From: Lachnospiraceae bacterium
GTDB lineage: Bacteria; Bacillota; Clostridia; Lachnospirales; Lachnospiraceae
Length of the DNA stretch: 64,000 nt
Direction of reading: 5' to 3'
NCBI GenBank assembly: GCA_016284175.1
Contig: JAEEOJ010000031.1
Location: 17,713-81,712, forward strand
Shown: positions 19,574 through 29,479 of the stretch, in pieces
How positions within the stretch are numbered: position 1 is the stretch's first letter
Layout of the letters: the number at the start of each line of letters is the position of its first letter
Translations under genes and position numbers: made by a program
Notes under the pieces: generated by a model
What the model saw: the letters and a program-made list of their open reading frames with translations, nothing else
Databases searched by the model: none
What the model was told of the DNA's origin: nothing

Positions 19574-20515
19574 TTATTCAATATGTTTGTGTGTAAATAA
19601 ATGCTCGTTGCAGTATTCGTAATTGCCGTTACATTTTGAGCAGTATCTGAATGTAAGTTCAGGATTGGAAACATCTGTCTGTCCGCATATCGCACATTTA
19701 TGTCTTATCTGCGATACGGGTTCTGACACAGCTTTAATCTTCTTTTTGAATTCCTGCTGACGTTTGATTTCCTTAAATCTCTTTTTGCCTTTTCTTAAAA
19801 TCAGATAGAATATCAGGACATTAAGAAGTGATGTACTTACCGCAACAAGTGTTATGATTCCGCTGTTAAATCCGCCCTGAACAAATGCAAGCAGTACGCT
19901 TACACCAAGAACGATTAAGTATATGATTCCGAGCACCTTTACTTTTATCGGAATGATAAAGAAAAGAAGCACTCTCATATTCGGATATGTAATTGCATAA
20001 GCAAGGAATATCGAAAGGTTTAAATAATATGTACCGAAACTGAACGACATGTAATGGAAAAACCATGAGCCGCCAAGCGATGCGGGACACGCTTTTCCAA
20101 GCGCCATTTTATAATAACCTTCCAGGTTTGCAACATAATCGGGCGCTAAAAGTTTAAAATATCCGAAGAGTAAAAATGCACCGACTATTGTAAGGAATAC
20201 ACCCGTGAAAAAGAAAAAGTTAAACGCAAATTTTCCCCATGCAACTTCAAGATTTCTGCCGATTGAATAATAAAAGAATAAGAAAATCAGCACGAAGAAT
20301 ACGTTTGACGCACTGTCGGGTACAAATATCCAGGAAACAAGTCTCCAGACCTGTCCGTGAACTATAGCCTCGGGATTAAGTGTAATAAAGTAAATCCAGT
20401 CGGGTTTTACGAGGTTCATTAAGAATCCGAAGGCATATATAATTACAATTATAAGAGGTAAATTCGGAATCGCATATTTGCCGAATTTTCTCTCCATTTT
20501 GTTAAACCATGTCAT
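19574..20515 (-). CDS. rhomboid-like membrane protein (no GxSG catalytic motif) with C-terminal Cys/His-rich zinc-binding tail
   Basis: HGQVWRLVSWIFVP and YYSIGRNLEVAWGKFAFNFFFFTG rhomboid-like motifs; C-terminal CAICGQ..YCSKCNGNYEYCNEH. Confidence 0.72.
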   Translation of the reverse strand: MTWFNKMERKFGKYAIPNLPLIIVIIYAFGFLMNLVKPDWIYFITLNPEAIVHGQVWRLVSWIFVPDSASNVFFVLIFLFFYYSIGRNLEVAWGKFAFNFFFFTGVFLTIVGAFLLFGYFKLLAPDYVANLEGYYKMALGKACPASLGGSWFFHYMSFSFGTYYLNLSIFLAYAITYPNMRVLLFFIIPIKVKVLGIIYLIVLGVSVLLAFVQGGFNSGIITLVAVSTSLLNVLIFYLILRKGKKRFKEIKRQQEFKKKIKAVSEPVSQIRHKCAICGQTDVSNPELTFRYCSKCNGNYEYCNEHLFTHKHIE

Positions 20516-20532
20516 AATAAGCAGTCCTTATA

Positions 20533-21468
20533 CTATAATGATGCACTGTCAAAACCGATATTCTCCACATCATAGGGAGTAATCTGGTATACATAGTAAT
20601 TAAGCCAGTTGCTGTAAAGATTTATACTGTGACTTCTCCACTGTAAAAGAGGTCTGTTCTTGGGATTGTCGTCAGGATAATAATTGTATGGAATCTTGGG
20701 ATTAAGTCCCTTGCCCATATCTCTTTTATATTCGCTGTCGAGCGTATATCTGTCATACTCGGGATGCCCTGTTACAAACACCTGCTTACCGCCTTCGCTT
20801 ATACAGATAAATACACCTGCCTCGTCGGATTCTGCCAGGATTTTAAGTTTGTCGCAGTTCTCGACATCCTCTTTGCTGACTTCGGTATATCTTGAATGCG
20901 GAGCATAAAACTCATCATCAAAACCTCTTACCAGAGGCTCCTTTCTGTTTTTAACCCTGTGCTTGTAAATACCGGTAATCTTTTCTTTTAATTCTTTCTT
21001 TTTAAGTCCGAAATGATAGTAAAGGCCGGCCTGCGCACCCCAGCAGATATGAAGTGTACTGGTAACATTCTTCTTGGACCATTCAAAAATCTGGCAGAGT
21101 TCTTCCCAGTAATCAACATCTTCGAAAGCGAGCTGCTCAACGGGAGCGCCTGTGATAATTAAACCATCGAATTTCTCGTTCTTTATTTCATCATAAAAGG
21201 TATAAAACTTGTTTAAATGGCTTGCGGATGTATTCTGAGAAATGTGTGATTTTACATTTAAGAAAGTAACATCCACCTGTAAGGGAGTATTGGATAAAAC
21301 TCTTAAGAGCTGAAGTTCTGTCTCTTCTTTTAAAGGCATTACGTTAAGAATCGCAACCTTTAAAGGTCTGATGTCCTGATGCATAGCCCTGGTTTCATCC
21401 ATCACAAATATATTTTCGTTTTCGAGTGTCTCTTTTGCAGGGAGATCACTTTGTGTTCTGATCGGCAT
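20533..21468 (-). CDS. metAA: homoserine O-acyltransferase (probably acetyl-CoA-using)
   Basis: [14 protein letters not shown] active-site Cys, [25 protein letters not shown]. Confidence 0.93.
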   Translation of the reverse strand: MPIRTQSDLPAKETLENENIFVMDETRAMHQDIRPLKVAILNVMPLKEETELQLLRVLSNTPLQVDVTFLNVKSHISQNTSASHLNKFYTFYDEIKNEKFDGLIITGAPVEQLAFEDVDYWEELCQIFEWSKKNVTSTLHICWGAQAGLYYHFGLKKKELKEKITGIYKHRVKNRKEPLVRGFDDEFYAPHSRYTEVSKEDVENCDKLKILAESDEAGVFICISEGGKQVFVTGHPEYDRYTLDSEYKRDMGKGLNPKIPYNYYPDDNPKNRPLLQWRSHSINLYSNWLNYYVYQITPYDVENIGFDSASL

Positions 21469-21478
21469 TTCTGACTCC

Positions 21479-23437
21479 TTAAACAGTTATATTAAACTCG
21501 CTCATAAAATCATCTTCGGAGATAATTCTGATACCGAGTTCTTTTGCTTTTTTATTTTTGCCTGAAGATGAATTAACATCATTGTTAATCAGTGCTTCGG
21601 TCTTGTTCGATACACTGCCCGATACTTTTCCGCCACGGCTTTCAATTATTCCTTTTAAAAGGTCGCGGTTTTCAAAATGATTGAGCGTACCTGTAATGAC
21701 AAATGTTTTGCCTGCGAGGTCTTTCTCGCCTGTGCTTTCAATTTTTTCAAGCTCGACATACTCTAAAATATTGTCGACTTCTTTAATTCTTGCTTCATCA
21801 TGAAAGAAATTGTAAATGCTTGTAGCAATTACTTCTCCGACCTGATCTATAGTTGATAATTCATCCACGGAAGCATTTCTTATTTTATCAAAATCGTAAT
21901 CATAAAACGATGCGATAAGCTTTGCGTTTGCAACACCGACATTTTCGATACCGAGTCCGTATAAAAGTTTCGGTAATGTGGTTTTCTTTGCCTTTTCGCA
22001 GGAAGCAATCATATTTTCGTATGATTTGATTCCGAAGCCTTCCATCGTCACGATATCGTTTTTATATCTCTCAAGTCTGAAGAAATCAGCATACTCCTTT
22101 ATGAAGCCTTTTTCAATAAATTTAACGATTGTTTCTTCGGATACACCGTCAATACTAAGTGCATTTCTTGATGCAAAAAGCGTTAAACTCTTCTCCTGCT
22201 TAACAGGGCATAAAGGATTTCTGCACATCAGTACATCGGTACCGTCTGTTGATTCAACAACAGTTTTACCGCCGCATGAAGGACAGCATTCGGGAAGCAC
22301 AATATTATCGCTCTTTGTAAGGTTTTCGGATATCTGAGGGATAATCATATTGGCTTTATAAACCAGTATTCTGTCACCGATACCGAGTTTAAGCGAACGC
22401 ATGACTGAAATGTTGTGTACACTTGCTCTCGACACATTCGTGCCTTCCAGGTCAACGGTATCAAATATAGCCACGGGATTGATTAAACCGGTTCTCGAAG
22501 GACTCCATTCAATCTCTCTTAATATGGTTTCAGCCTGTTCGTCCTGCCATTTAAAAGCAATAGCATTTCTCGGTGCTTTCGCAGTTGAACCGAGCGATTT
22601 TCCGTAAGCTATATCATCATACATCAAAACAAGACCGTCTGACGGAATGTCGTAAGTCTTTATTTCGTTTGAATACCATTCTATCTTTTCAAGAAGATTG
22701 TCTCTGTCGACCTCTTCTTCATGTACACATTCAAATCCAAGACTCTTTAAAAACTTCATCTGTTCAAGTCTTGAATTGTTGAAATCAACATCTTCCGCTT
22801 CCACAAGATTAAATGCAAAGAAGCATACATTTCTTGATGCTGTTACTTTCGGATCAAGCTGTCTTACCGAACCGGAACATAAGTTTCTCGGGTTCTTGTA
22901 CTGCTCGTCGGGATTTTCGATTTTTTCGTTTATCTTTTTGAAATCAGAATACGAAATTACGGCTTCGCCTCTTAAAACAAGATGGCCTTTATAGGAAATT
23001 CCTACAGGAAGATTCTTAAAACATTTTGCATTCTGAGTGATAACTTCGCCTACTTCACCGTTACCTCTTGTAACTGCATTGGTAAGTTTTCCGTCATCAT
23101 AAGTAAGGACGATTGTAAGACCGTCCAGTTTCCACGAAAGCAGGCCCTTCTTATCCTTAAGCCACTCTCTCAACTCTTCCCTGTCTTTGGTCTTCGAAAG
23201 GGAAAGCATGGGTGAAGGATGCGTAAACTTGGGCAGAAAAGAAACAGGTTCATAGCCAACTTTTCTTGTCGGAGAATCGGATAAAATTATCCCTGTTTCT
23301 TCCTCAAGTTTTACAAGCTCATCATAAAGCGAATCATACTCAAAATTGGAAATGATTTCCTCATCCTTTGCATAATACGCTTCATTTGCCTTTTTTAATA
23401 TTTCACAAAGTTCTTTTATTCTGTCGATTTCGCTCAT
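21479..23437 (-). CDS. ligA: NAD-dependent DNA ligase LigA
   Basis: adenylation motif KLDGLT, Cys4 zinc finger, HhH region, C-terminal BRCT. Confidence 0.95.
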   Translation of the reverse strand: MSEIDRIKELCEILKKANEAYYAKDEEIISNFEYDSLYDELVKLEEETGIILSDSPTRKVGYEPVSFLPKFTHPSPMLSLSKTKDREELREWLKDKKGLLSWKLDGLTIVLTYDDGKLTNAVTRGNGEVGEVITQNAKCFKNLPVGISYKGHLVLRGEAVISYSDFKKINEKIENPDEQYKNPRNLCSGSVRQLDPKVTASRNVCFFAFNLVEAEDVDFNNSRLEQMKFLKSLGFECVHEEEVDRDNLLEKIEWYSNEIKTYDIPSDGLVLMYDDIAYGKSLGSTAKAPRNAIAFKWQDEQAETILREIEWSPSRTGLINPVAIFDTVDLEGTNVSRASVHNISVMRSLKLGIGDRILVYKANMIIPQISENLTKSDNIVLPECCPSCGGKTVVESTDGTDVLMCRNPLCPVKQEKSLTLFASRNALSIDGVSEETIVKFIEKGFIKEYADFFRLERYKNDIVTMEGFGIKSYENMIASCEKAKKTTLPKLLYGLGIENVGVANAKLIASFYDYDFDKIRNASVDELSTIDQVGEVIATSIYNFFHDEARIKEVDNILEYVELEKIESTGEKDLAGKTFVITGTLNHFENRDLLKGIIESRGGKVSGSVSNKTEALINNDVNSSSGKNKKAKELGIRIISEDDFMSEFNITV

Positions 23438-24156
23438 ACATTTTCGGGGTTTTTAAAAACCATATCGTAAAGTTTATCCAGCTCTTCGCCTGTTATTTCT
23501 CTGTATTCGTTGGGTTTAAGATCTCCTAAAAGAATATTGCATACTCTGATTCTTTTAAGAGAAACTACGTCTAACCCGCATTCAAAACACATTCGTCTTA
23601 TCTGTCTGTTTAAGCCCTGCGTAAGAGTTATCTTAAAAGTTCTTAAATCCACGGGAACAACCTTGCAGGGTTTGGTTTCAACACCTAAATCAAAAAGGAA
23701 AAGTCCCTTCTCCATTCTCTCAAAGATAATGGGTTCAATGTCTTTATCAACGGTAACTATGTATTCCTTTTCATGGTTATTGGAGCCGCACATCATTACG
23801 TGAATAAGATCACCGTCATTGGTCATTAAAAGAAGTCCTTCGGAATCCTCATCAAGACGTCCTGCATATGTAAGTCTGGTAGGATATTTAAAAGCTTCGG
23901 TAAGAGTTACATTTGCATGAACATCGGCTTCGGTAACAGTTACGCCGACAGGTTTGTAATATGCTACAACCTTCTTTTCTTCAGGCTTAACTGCCTTACC
24001 GTCAAGAGTTACTTCGTCTGCTTCGGTAACCTTGCTTCCAAGTTCGGCTTTCTTACCGTTAATAAGTACTCTGCCGGCTTCAATAAGGCCGTCTGCTTCT
24101 CTTCTTGAGCATATCCCGCAAAGAGCTATGTATTTGTTGATTCTGTATTCGTCCAT
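23434..24156 (-). CDS. RsuA/RluB/RluF-family pseudouridine synthase
   Basis: S4 domain N-terminus; GRLDEDSEGLLLMTNDGDL; LTQGLNRQIRRMCFECG; 4-bp overlap with ligA. Confidence 0.93.
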   Translation of the reverse strand: MDEYRINKYIALCGICSRREADGLIEAGRVLINGKKAELGSKVTEADEVTLDGKAVKPEEKKVVAYYKPVGVTVTEADVHANVTLTEAFKYPTRLTYAGRLDEDSEGLLLMTNDGDLIHVMMCGSNNHEKEYIVTVDKDIEPIIFERMEKGLFLFDLGVETKPCKVVPVDLRTFKITLTQGLNRQIRRMCFECGLDVVSLKRIRVCNILLGDLKPNEYREITGEELDKLYDMVFKNPENV

Positions 24157-24211
24157 AATATTTCGTGAGAAAAAAATAATAGTGCATAATCAATTGATTA
24201 TGCACTTTTTA

Positions 24212-25462
24212 TTACTGTACATAGTCGCTTTTAACGTAGGCATCCTTGCCGTTATATTTTATCTTTGTCCAGCCGTTTGAAAGCTTTTCGACAAATTCAA
24301 GTTTATCTCCGTTATAAGCAAATCCGACTCTTTCGGCATCGATATCTGCTTCGGATCTGATATTTACATTATCGATTGCGGAAACGTACTTTTTCTCTCC
24401 GTTATCCGTAGTCGTAGTAGTTGTATTATTATTTGCTGTATTATCCGTCTGATTTGTATCAGTGTTATTTTCTACAGCGTTTCCGTCCGAATCGACTACC
24501 TGAAGATATTCAGACTTGATATAAGCTTCTTTGCCTTCGTATTCAACCTTTGACCAGCCGTTAAGCTTTGCTTCGATTCTCGTTAAAATCGCACCTTCGG
24601 AAACTGTTCCGAGTCTTTCTGCAGTTTCGGAATCCGAAGATCTGACATTAACACTTGTGGTGGCTTTAACTCTTTCTCTTACAGGACCCTGATTAGCCTG
24701 ATTGTCATCATTCTGAGCCTGTTCTGCAGCGATTCTTTCTCTTTCCTCGTTTAATGCAACCATATCGTTGTTCATGATATCCTGATATGAAAGCATAAAA
24801 TCATTGAGCTTTTCATCGGATTCAAGAGTCTCGTTGTATTTAAGAGAAACCTGATTATAAATATCCTGAACATCCTGCTGCATATAAGCAATATAGAAGT
24901 TCTGAAGAACCAGCGATGACATATTGTTCTGCTTGAATATTCTGTATTTTTCAAGTGAATCCTTTGCATAGTAAAGACCGATAATACCCGGAACGGGTGT
25001 ATCTATGTCCTTGAAATAGATATCATATGTAACGTAAACATAATAGGATTCTTTTTCGTATCCCTGCTGGGTATAACAGGATATATTGTCATAATGATCG
25101 ATGTATCTGCTCTTTACCTCAACGTTATCGAGCTCGTTGGAATTAATGGAGTACATATTCTCTTTAAGATAAGCCTGATCGTTGTCAGCCAGAGCATTAA
25201 GGTAATTCTCCATTGCCTTGTTTACAAAATCATAAGCATCCTTAACCACCGTAAAATCCTGCTCAAGCAAAGCTTTCTCTTCTTCGGACAAAGCATCATA
25301 AGCACGCTGTGCGGCTTTCTTTTCACGAACGCGTGTAATGCCGACAAGCGCGATGGATACAATAAGCAATATAACTACAAAAACAAGTGTCGCAGAAACT
25401 AGTATATTCTTTTTAACAATCATCCATACCTTTTCAAGTAAAGATTTTGAATTGTCTTTCAT
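24212..25462 (-). CDS. membrane-anchored protein with two SH3b domains
   Basis: single TM plus two SH3b repeats (VNVRSSDSETAERLG..., VNIRSEADIDAERVG...). The ORF extension to 25522 runs into tRNA-Arg, so the start is placed at 25462. Confidence 0.82.
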   Translation of the reverse strand: MKDNSKSLLEKVWMIVKKNILVSATLVFVVILLIVSIALVGITRVREKKAAQRAYDALSEEEKALLEQDFTVVKDAYDFVNKAMENYLNALADNDQAYLKENMYSINSNELDNVEVKSRYIDHYDNISCYTQQGYEKESYYVYVTYDIYFKDIDTPVPGIIGLYYAKDSLEKYRIFKQNNMSSLVLQNFYIAYMQQDVQDIYNQVSLKYNETLESDEKLNDFMLSYQDIMNNDMVALNEERERIAAEQAQNDDNQANQGPVRERVKATTSVNVRSSDSETAERLGTVSEGAILTRIEAKLNGWSKVEYEGKEAYIKSEYLQVVDSDGNAVENNTDTNQTDNTANNNTTTTTTDNGEKKYVSAIDNVNIRSEADIDAERVGFAYNGDKLEFVEKLSNGWTKIKYNGKDAYVKSDYVQ

Positions 25463-25495
25463 TAAATAAATACACTCCCAATAAACAACATAGTA

Positions 25496-25567
25496 TGCAC
25501 CCGACAGGAATCGAACCTGCATCCTTGGCGTCGGAGGCCAATATTCTATCCATTAGACTACGGGTGC
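25496..25567 (-). tRNA. tRNA-Arg (anticodon CCG)
   Basis: cloverleaf: GCACCCG/CGGGTGC acceptor, TTGGC-CTCCGAC-GCCAA anticodon arm, GGTTCGATTCC T arm. Confidence 0.95.
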
Positions 25568-25660
25568 AAATTAATCCCTAGGCATAAACATACTAAGATA
25601 TTTTATCACTAAAGCCACTATTTGTCTACCTTTATACCCTTTTCTAACTAAGCATAAAAA

Positions 25661-25708
25661 TCCGGAATTTCCATATCTAAAATATAAAAAATATATGGAA
25701 ATTCCGGA
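25661..25708 (-). terminator. intrinsic terminator downstream of the DUF5688-like gene
   Basis: 16-bp perfect inverted repeat TCCGGAATTTCCATAT...ATATGGAAATTCCGGA followed by TTTTTATG on minus. Confidence 0.8.
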
Positions 25709-25723
25709 ATAAATATTATGCCT

Positions 25724-26629
25724 TTAAGCGCATGTTATACATTCTTTGTCTCTGCTGTAATAATATGAGTGATTCGAAAGAATATCCATGAGCGGAACCT
25801 GTGTGGCATTCACTTCACAAATCATGTCGTTCAGCTTGTCTACAGAATCCACAAGAATTGAAGGAATCATAATAACTTCATGTACCGAACTCGGAAGTAT
25901 GTAAAGATCAGAATTGAGACTTTCTGAAAAGTCTTTAATGACATTGTCATAAAGAATTGCGGATGCACCGAACTGCTTCTTTTCATTCGACAGAACATAC
26001 ATACCGCAGTCTGATAAAATATCCTCTTCTATTTCATCTAAATTTTTCTTTTCATGATGGATGATTTCCATCAGAGTCTGAGCCATACTTTTAAGTTCCG
26101 GCTTTAATATTTTAGGAGAGTTTACCTTTGCAAGTTTATCTATATCCTCTGTAGTCTTGCCCCAGAGTTCAAGATGTGCGTTATTGATTAAAATCGATGC
26201 ACTTTCAAAGATATCTTCCTTTATTGCGATGTAATAAACAACCGCAAGATCAAGAAACTTTTTATGAGGAACCGTATTAAGCAGGTCCTCATTCTTTTCA
26301 TAATTAACCAGTTTGTAAACAATACGGTCTTTTATGTTTTCAAAAAGAATCAGACTTTCAGGATTAAAATCATCCTCAATACTGTTGTTCTTAATAAGCC
26401 ATTCAATGTGATCCGCTATATCATCTATATCTTCTCCTCCGACGAATCTGTCATAATAATCATTTACATACACAGTAGGAGAAATGCTTTTATTCGGAAA
26501 TCTGACAACCAGACCGTCCAGCTTTATTCCGTTGTTTTTAAGCACTTCTTTATATTCAATTTTACAGTCTTCTCCAAATCTCTCAGCAAGTGCTTCGAGA
26601 ATACATTCTTTAAATATATTGTAATCCAT
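25724..26629 (-). CDS. DUF5688-family protein
   Basis: YNIFKECILEALAERFGEDCKIEYKEVLKNNGIKLDGLVV..; start moved to 26629 (GGAGG upstream). Confidence 0.75.
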   Translation of the reverse strand: MDYNIFKECILEALAERFGEDCKIEYKEVLKNNGIKLDGLVVRFPNKSISPTVYVNDYYDRFVGGEDIDDIADHIEWLIKNNSIEDDFNPESLILFENIKDRIVYKLVNYEKNEDLLNTVPHKKFLDLAVVYYIAIKEDIFESASILINNAHLELWGKTTEDIDKLAKVNSPKILKPELKSMAQTLMEIIHHEKKNLDEIEEDILSDCGMYVLSNEKKQFGASAILYDNVIKDFSESLNSDLYILPSSVHEVIMIPSILVDSVDKLNDMICEVNATQVPLMDILSNHSYYYSRDKECITCA

Positions 26630-26672
26630 ACATAACCTCCATAAGAAAATACCAATAAAAGAAATCAAAAAA

Positions 26673-26706
26673 GACAATGAACATTTTGGAAATATTCATT
26701 GTCTTC
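26673..26706 (-). terminator. intrinsic terminator downstream of efp
   Basis: ACAATGAA ... TTCATTGT stem followed by CTTTTTTG on minus. Confidence 0.7.
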
Positions 26707-26734
26707 ATTAGCTTTGTATATTTGTGAAGAAAGA

Positions 26735-27292
26735 TTATACTCTTGAGAGATATTCTCCGGTTCTTGTATCAATCTTAATCTTCTCACCGATTTCTACGAA
26801 GAGAGGAACGGAAACTTGCGCACCAGTCTCAACGATAGCGGGCTTGGAAGCACCTGTTGCTGTGTCACCCTTGAATCCGGGTTCTGTTTCTGTAATCTCA
26901 AGTTCAACGAAAAGAGGGGGTTCAACTGAGAATACCTGTCCGTTATGTGAAAGCATCTTAACCATTTCGTTTTCTTTTACGAACTTTAATGCATCACCGA
27001 TCTCGTCCTTGCTTAAAGCGATCTGCTCGTATGTTTCAACATCCATGAAGTTGTACATATCGCCGTCTGCGTAAAGATACTGCATATCCTTGCGGTCGAT
27101 ACGAGCCTGAGGGCATTTTTCTGTAGGTCTGAAAGTTTTTTCAACTACACCGCCGTTCTTGATGTTTTTAAGCTTTGTTCTAACGAATGCAGCGCCCTTA
27201 CCGGGTTTTACATGCTGGAACTCTATAATCTGAAATACGTTTCCTTCTAATTCAATGGTAATACCGTTTCTAAAATCTCCGGCTGAAATCAT
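26735..27292 (-). CDS. efp: translation elongation factor P
   Basis: [50 protein letters not shown] upstream of 27292. Confidence 0.97.
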   Translation of the reverse strand: MISAGDFRNGITIELEGNVFQIIEFQHVKPGKGAAFVRTKLKNIKNGGVVEKTFRPTEKCPQARIDRKDMQYLYADGDMYNFMDVETYEQIALSKDEIGDALKFVKENEMVKMLSHNGQVFSVEPPLFVELEITETEPGFKGDTATGASKPAIVETGAQVSVPLFVEIGEKIKIDTRTGEYLSRV

Positions 27293-27421
27293 ATATACTC
27301 CTCCTAAAAAGTTATAACACAATTAAATACTCAAATATTTTAATATAAGAATTTGGATAATTCAAGTCCATTTTGTATAAATTCACACATAGTACACCAA
27401 ATTTTTATAAAAATTGACAAT

Positions 27422-28039
27422 TTAAAAAACTTTTATCAAAAGAAGGTTTCCGCTCTTACAAAAAACTGTTGCGGTCTGACCTTTATTGACTTCATTGCTG
27501 ACCCCGTACTGGAAGCCGGATTTAATGCTCCCGTTTTCGAGCAGATACTTTGCATTCTTAATATCTATACCGTCAGCCGAATCACTTAATGTGAGAAGCG
27601 AAAAATACGAAAACGAATCATCGATACTCTCTTCATGCGAGACAATACTCATTTCGGAATAATCGTCTATCATAATTCCTTTAAGGCCTTTTTCTTTAAG
27701 CATTATAAGAAGCGCAACATTTCCCAAAGTATGATCCAGTCTCTCTCCTATGCAGCCGACAAAAAGAAAATCCGTATATCCTCTTTCAATGCAGACCTTA
27801 AGCGCATGACATGTATCGGTATCGTCTTTCTCGCAGGGAAGAACTATTGTCTCAACATCAAGATTAGGATTTTCGTGGGAATCGAAATCTCCGACAATCA
27901 AGTCCGGCTTAAATTCCAGCTCGTCCATATGTTTAAGACCGCCGTCACAGTAAACAAAATAATCTTCTTTACTCAGATACTGTTTTACCTTATTGTAATT
28001 GTTAATTGCGGCACTGCCGACTATTACACATCTTTTCAT
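27422..28039 (-). CDS. thiN: thiamine pyrophosphokinase
   Basis: CDGGLKHMDELEFKPDLIVGDFDS; GCIGERLDHTLGNVALL. Confidence 0.88.
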   Translation of the reverse strand: MKRCVIVGSAAINNYNKVKQYLSKEDYFVYCDGGLKHMDELEFKPDLIVGDFDSHENPNLDVETIVLPCEKDDTDTCHALKVCIERGYTDFLFVGCIGERLDHTLGNVALLIMLKEKGLKGIMIDDYSEMSIVSHEESIDDSFSYFSLLTLSDSADGIDIKNAKYLLENGSIKSGFQYGVSNEVNKGQTATVFCKSGNLLLIKVF

Positions 28040-28058
28040 AATTAACCCTAAAATATAT

Positions 28059-28838
28059 TTATATCATAAACAGACTGATTTCTCCGGAATCGAAAGTCTT
28101 CTTTTCACCGTTTTTTGTTTCAAGTATAATTGCGCCGTTATCATTAAAATCGATAACTGTTCCGTTATCAAGAACTCCCGAAGCATCGCTTAATTCAACT
28201 TCTTTTCCCAAAACTATCGAAAGTTCTTTGTATAAAGGCAGATAAGAATTTAAATCACAGCTTTCGAAGAATGTCTTAAGACCGTTTGCAATTCCGATTA
28301 CAATATCATCATATACGGAATTATCTTTGTTATCCGCTACAAGCGAGCCGGCTTTATCCGAAATCTCTTCAGGAAAATCCTCTGTAGAAAGATTAATACC
28401 TATTCCGACAATAACCGCATTTTTATCATTCTCATATATATCTTTGAAAATGTATTCGCACAAAGTACCGGAAACCTTTTTACCGTTATGATACAAATCA
28501 TTTACCCATTTAATTCCGCAGTCGATGTTCAATGTATCTTTTATTGTCTTTGCTGCGATTACAGATGTTGCAACAGTAGCTTTAAGCACATTTTCAGGCG
28601 AATCGTTCGTAAAATGAGTAAAGGTCAGATAAATTCCTGTATCCTTCGGAGAATAAAAAGATCTGCCTTTTCTTCCTTTGCCTGCAGTCTGCTTTCTGGC
28701 AACAAGAACGAAATCTTCTCTGACTCCGTCTTTTATTCGTCTCTTTGCCTCTTCATTGGTCGAATCCGTTTCATCGAGTATATCAATATTAACTTTTACT
28801 TTTTCGTTCAGATAGTTTTTGTTATACATAACAAACAT
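28059..28838 (-). CDS. birA: biotin-[acetyl-CoA-carboxylase] ligase
   Basis: TDSTNEEAKRRI, KQTAGKGRKGRSFYSP, KWVNDLYHNGKKVSGTL, GIGINLS. Confidence 0.92.
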   Translation of the reverse strand: MFVMYNKNYLNEKVKVNIDILDETDSTNEEAKRRIKDGVREDFVLVARKQTAGKGRKGRSFYSPKDTGIYLTFTHFTNDSPENVLKATVATSVIAAKTIKDTLNIDCGIKWVNDLYHNGKKVSGTLCEYIFKDIYENDKNAVIVGIGINLSTEDFPEEISDKAGSLVADNKDNSVYDDIVIGIANGLKTFFESCDLNSYLPLYKELSIVLGKEVELSDASGVLDNGTVIDFNDNGAIILETKNGEKKTFDSGEISLFMI

Positions 28839-28879
28839 ATATTATCACATAATTTAACGCATAAACATACAAAATTAAA

Positions 28880-28908
28880 CCCGCCCAACATATTTAATGT
28901 CGGGCGGG
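28880..28908 (-). terminator. intrinsic terminator downstream of the zinc-ribbon gene
   Basis: CCCGCCC...GGGCGGG strong stem then TTTAATTTT on minus. Confidence 0.75.
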
Positions 28909-28939
28909 AAATTTTATCGATTAATAGAATATCTGGCGT

Positions 28940-29362
28940 TTAATAATATAACTGTTTACCGCAGTGAGTACAGTGTTTTCCGTAATTATGTATAAGAATT
29001 ATATCGCAGTAAGGGCATCTGAACGCACCGTTTAATATTCCTGTTATCAGTACAACTGTTCCTAAAACAATACCTGCTATAGCTGAATAGAAGAACAAAT
29101 CTATATTTTTACTAAAAGCTGCAATAGCTCCTCCAATCATAAAAGGAAGAAGTTCCGAACTTATCATTACGAGAAAATATGTAAGTCTCATTCTTGCTCT
29201 TTTAGCTCGCATATCTTCCATCTTCTGGGCTATTCTGTGTTCTTCACTTTCTTTTTCTTTTAAAAATCTTTCGTTATCCACAACTGTAAAATGATATTTA
29301 CATAAAGGACATTCGTCTAAGTTTTCACCTATTGATTCATAACATTTAGGGCAAATCTTCAT
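28940..29362 (-). CDS. small zinc-ribbon membrane protein
   Basis: CPKCYESIGENLDECPLC and C-terminal CPYC..CTHCGK flanking two TMs; GGAGGG upstream of ATG at 29362. Confidence 0.7.
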   Translation of the reverse strand: MKICPKCYESIGENLDECPLCKYHFTVVDNERFLKEKESEEHRIAQKMEDMRAKRARMRLTYFLVMISSELLPFMIGGAIAAFSKNIDLFFYSAIAGIVLGTVVLITGILNGAFRCPYCDIILIHNYGKHCTHCGKQLYY

Positions 29363-29479
29363 ACAAAATCCCTCCTTTGTTGAAATCCCCTTTGTTGTAA
29401 TTAATAATAGCATTTTAAAAGAAAATATATAGTCAAATATCGGCGAATTATGAAGATTGAATTATTCAGTCCCGGCAAA

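Noticed and set aside
25463-25522. N-terminal extension MQVRFLSGAYYVVYWECIYL of the SH3b protein
   Set aside because: It reads through the 3' end of tRNA-Arg; the start at 25462 is more plausible.
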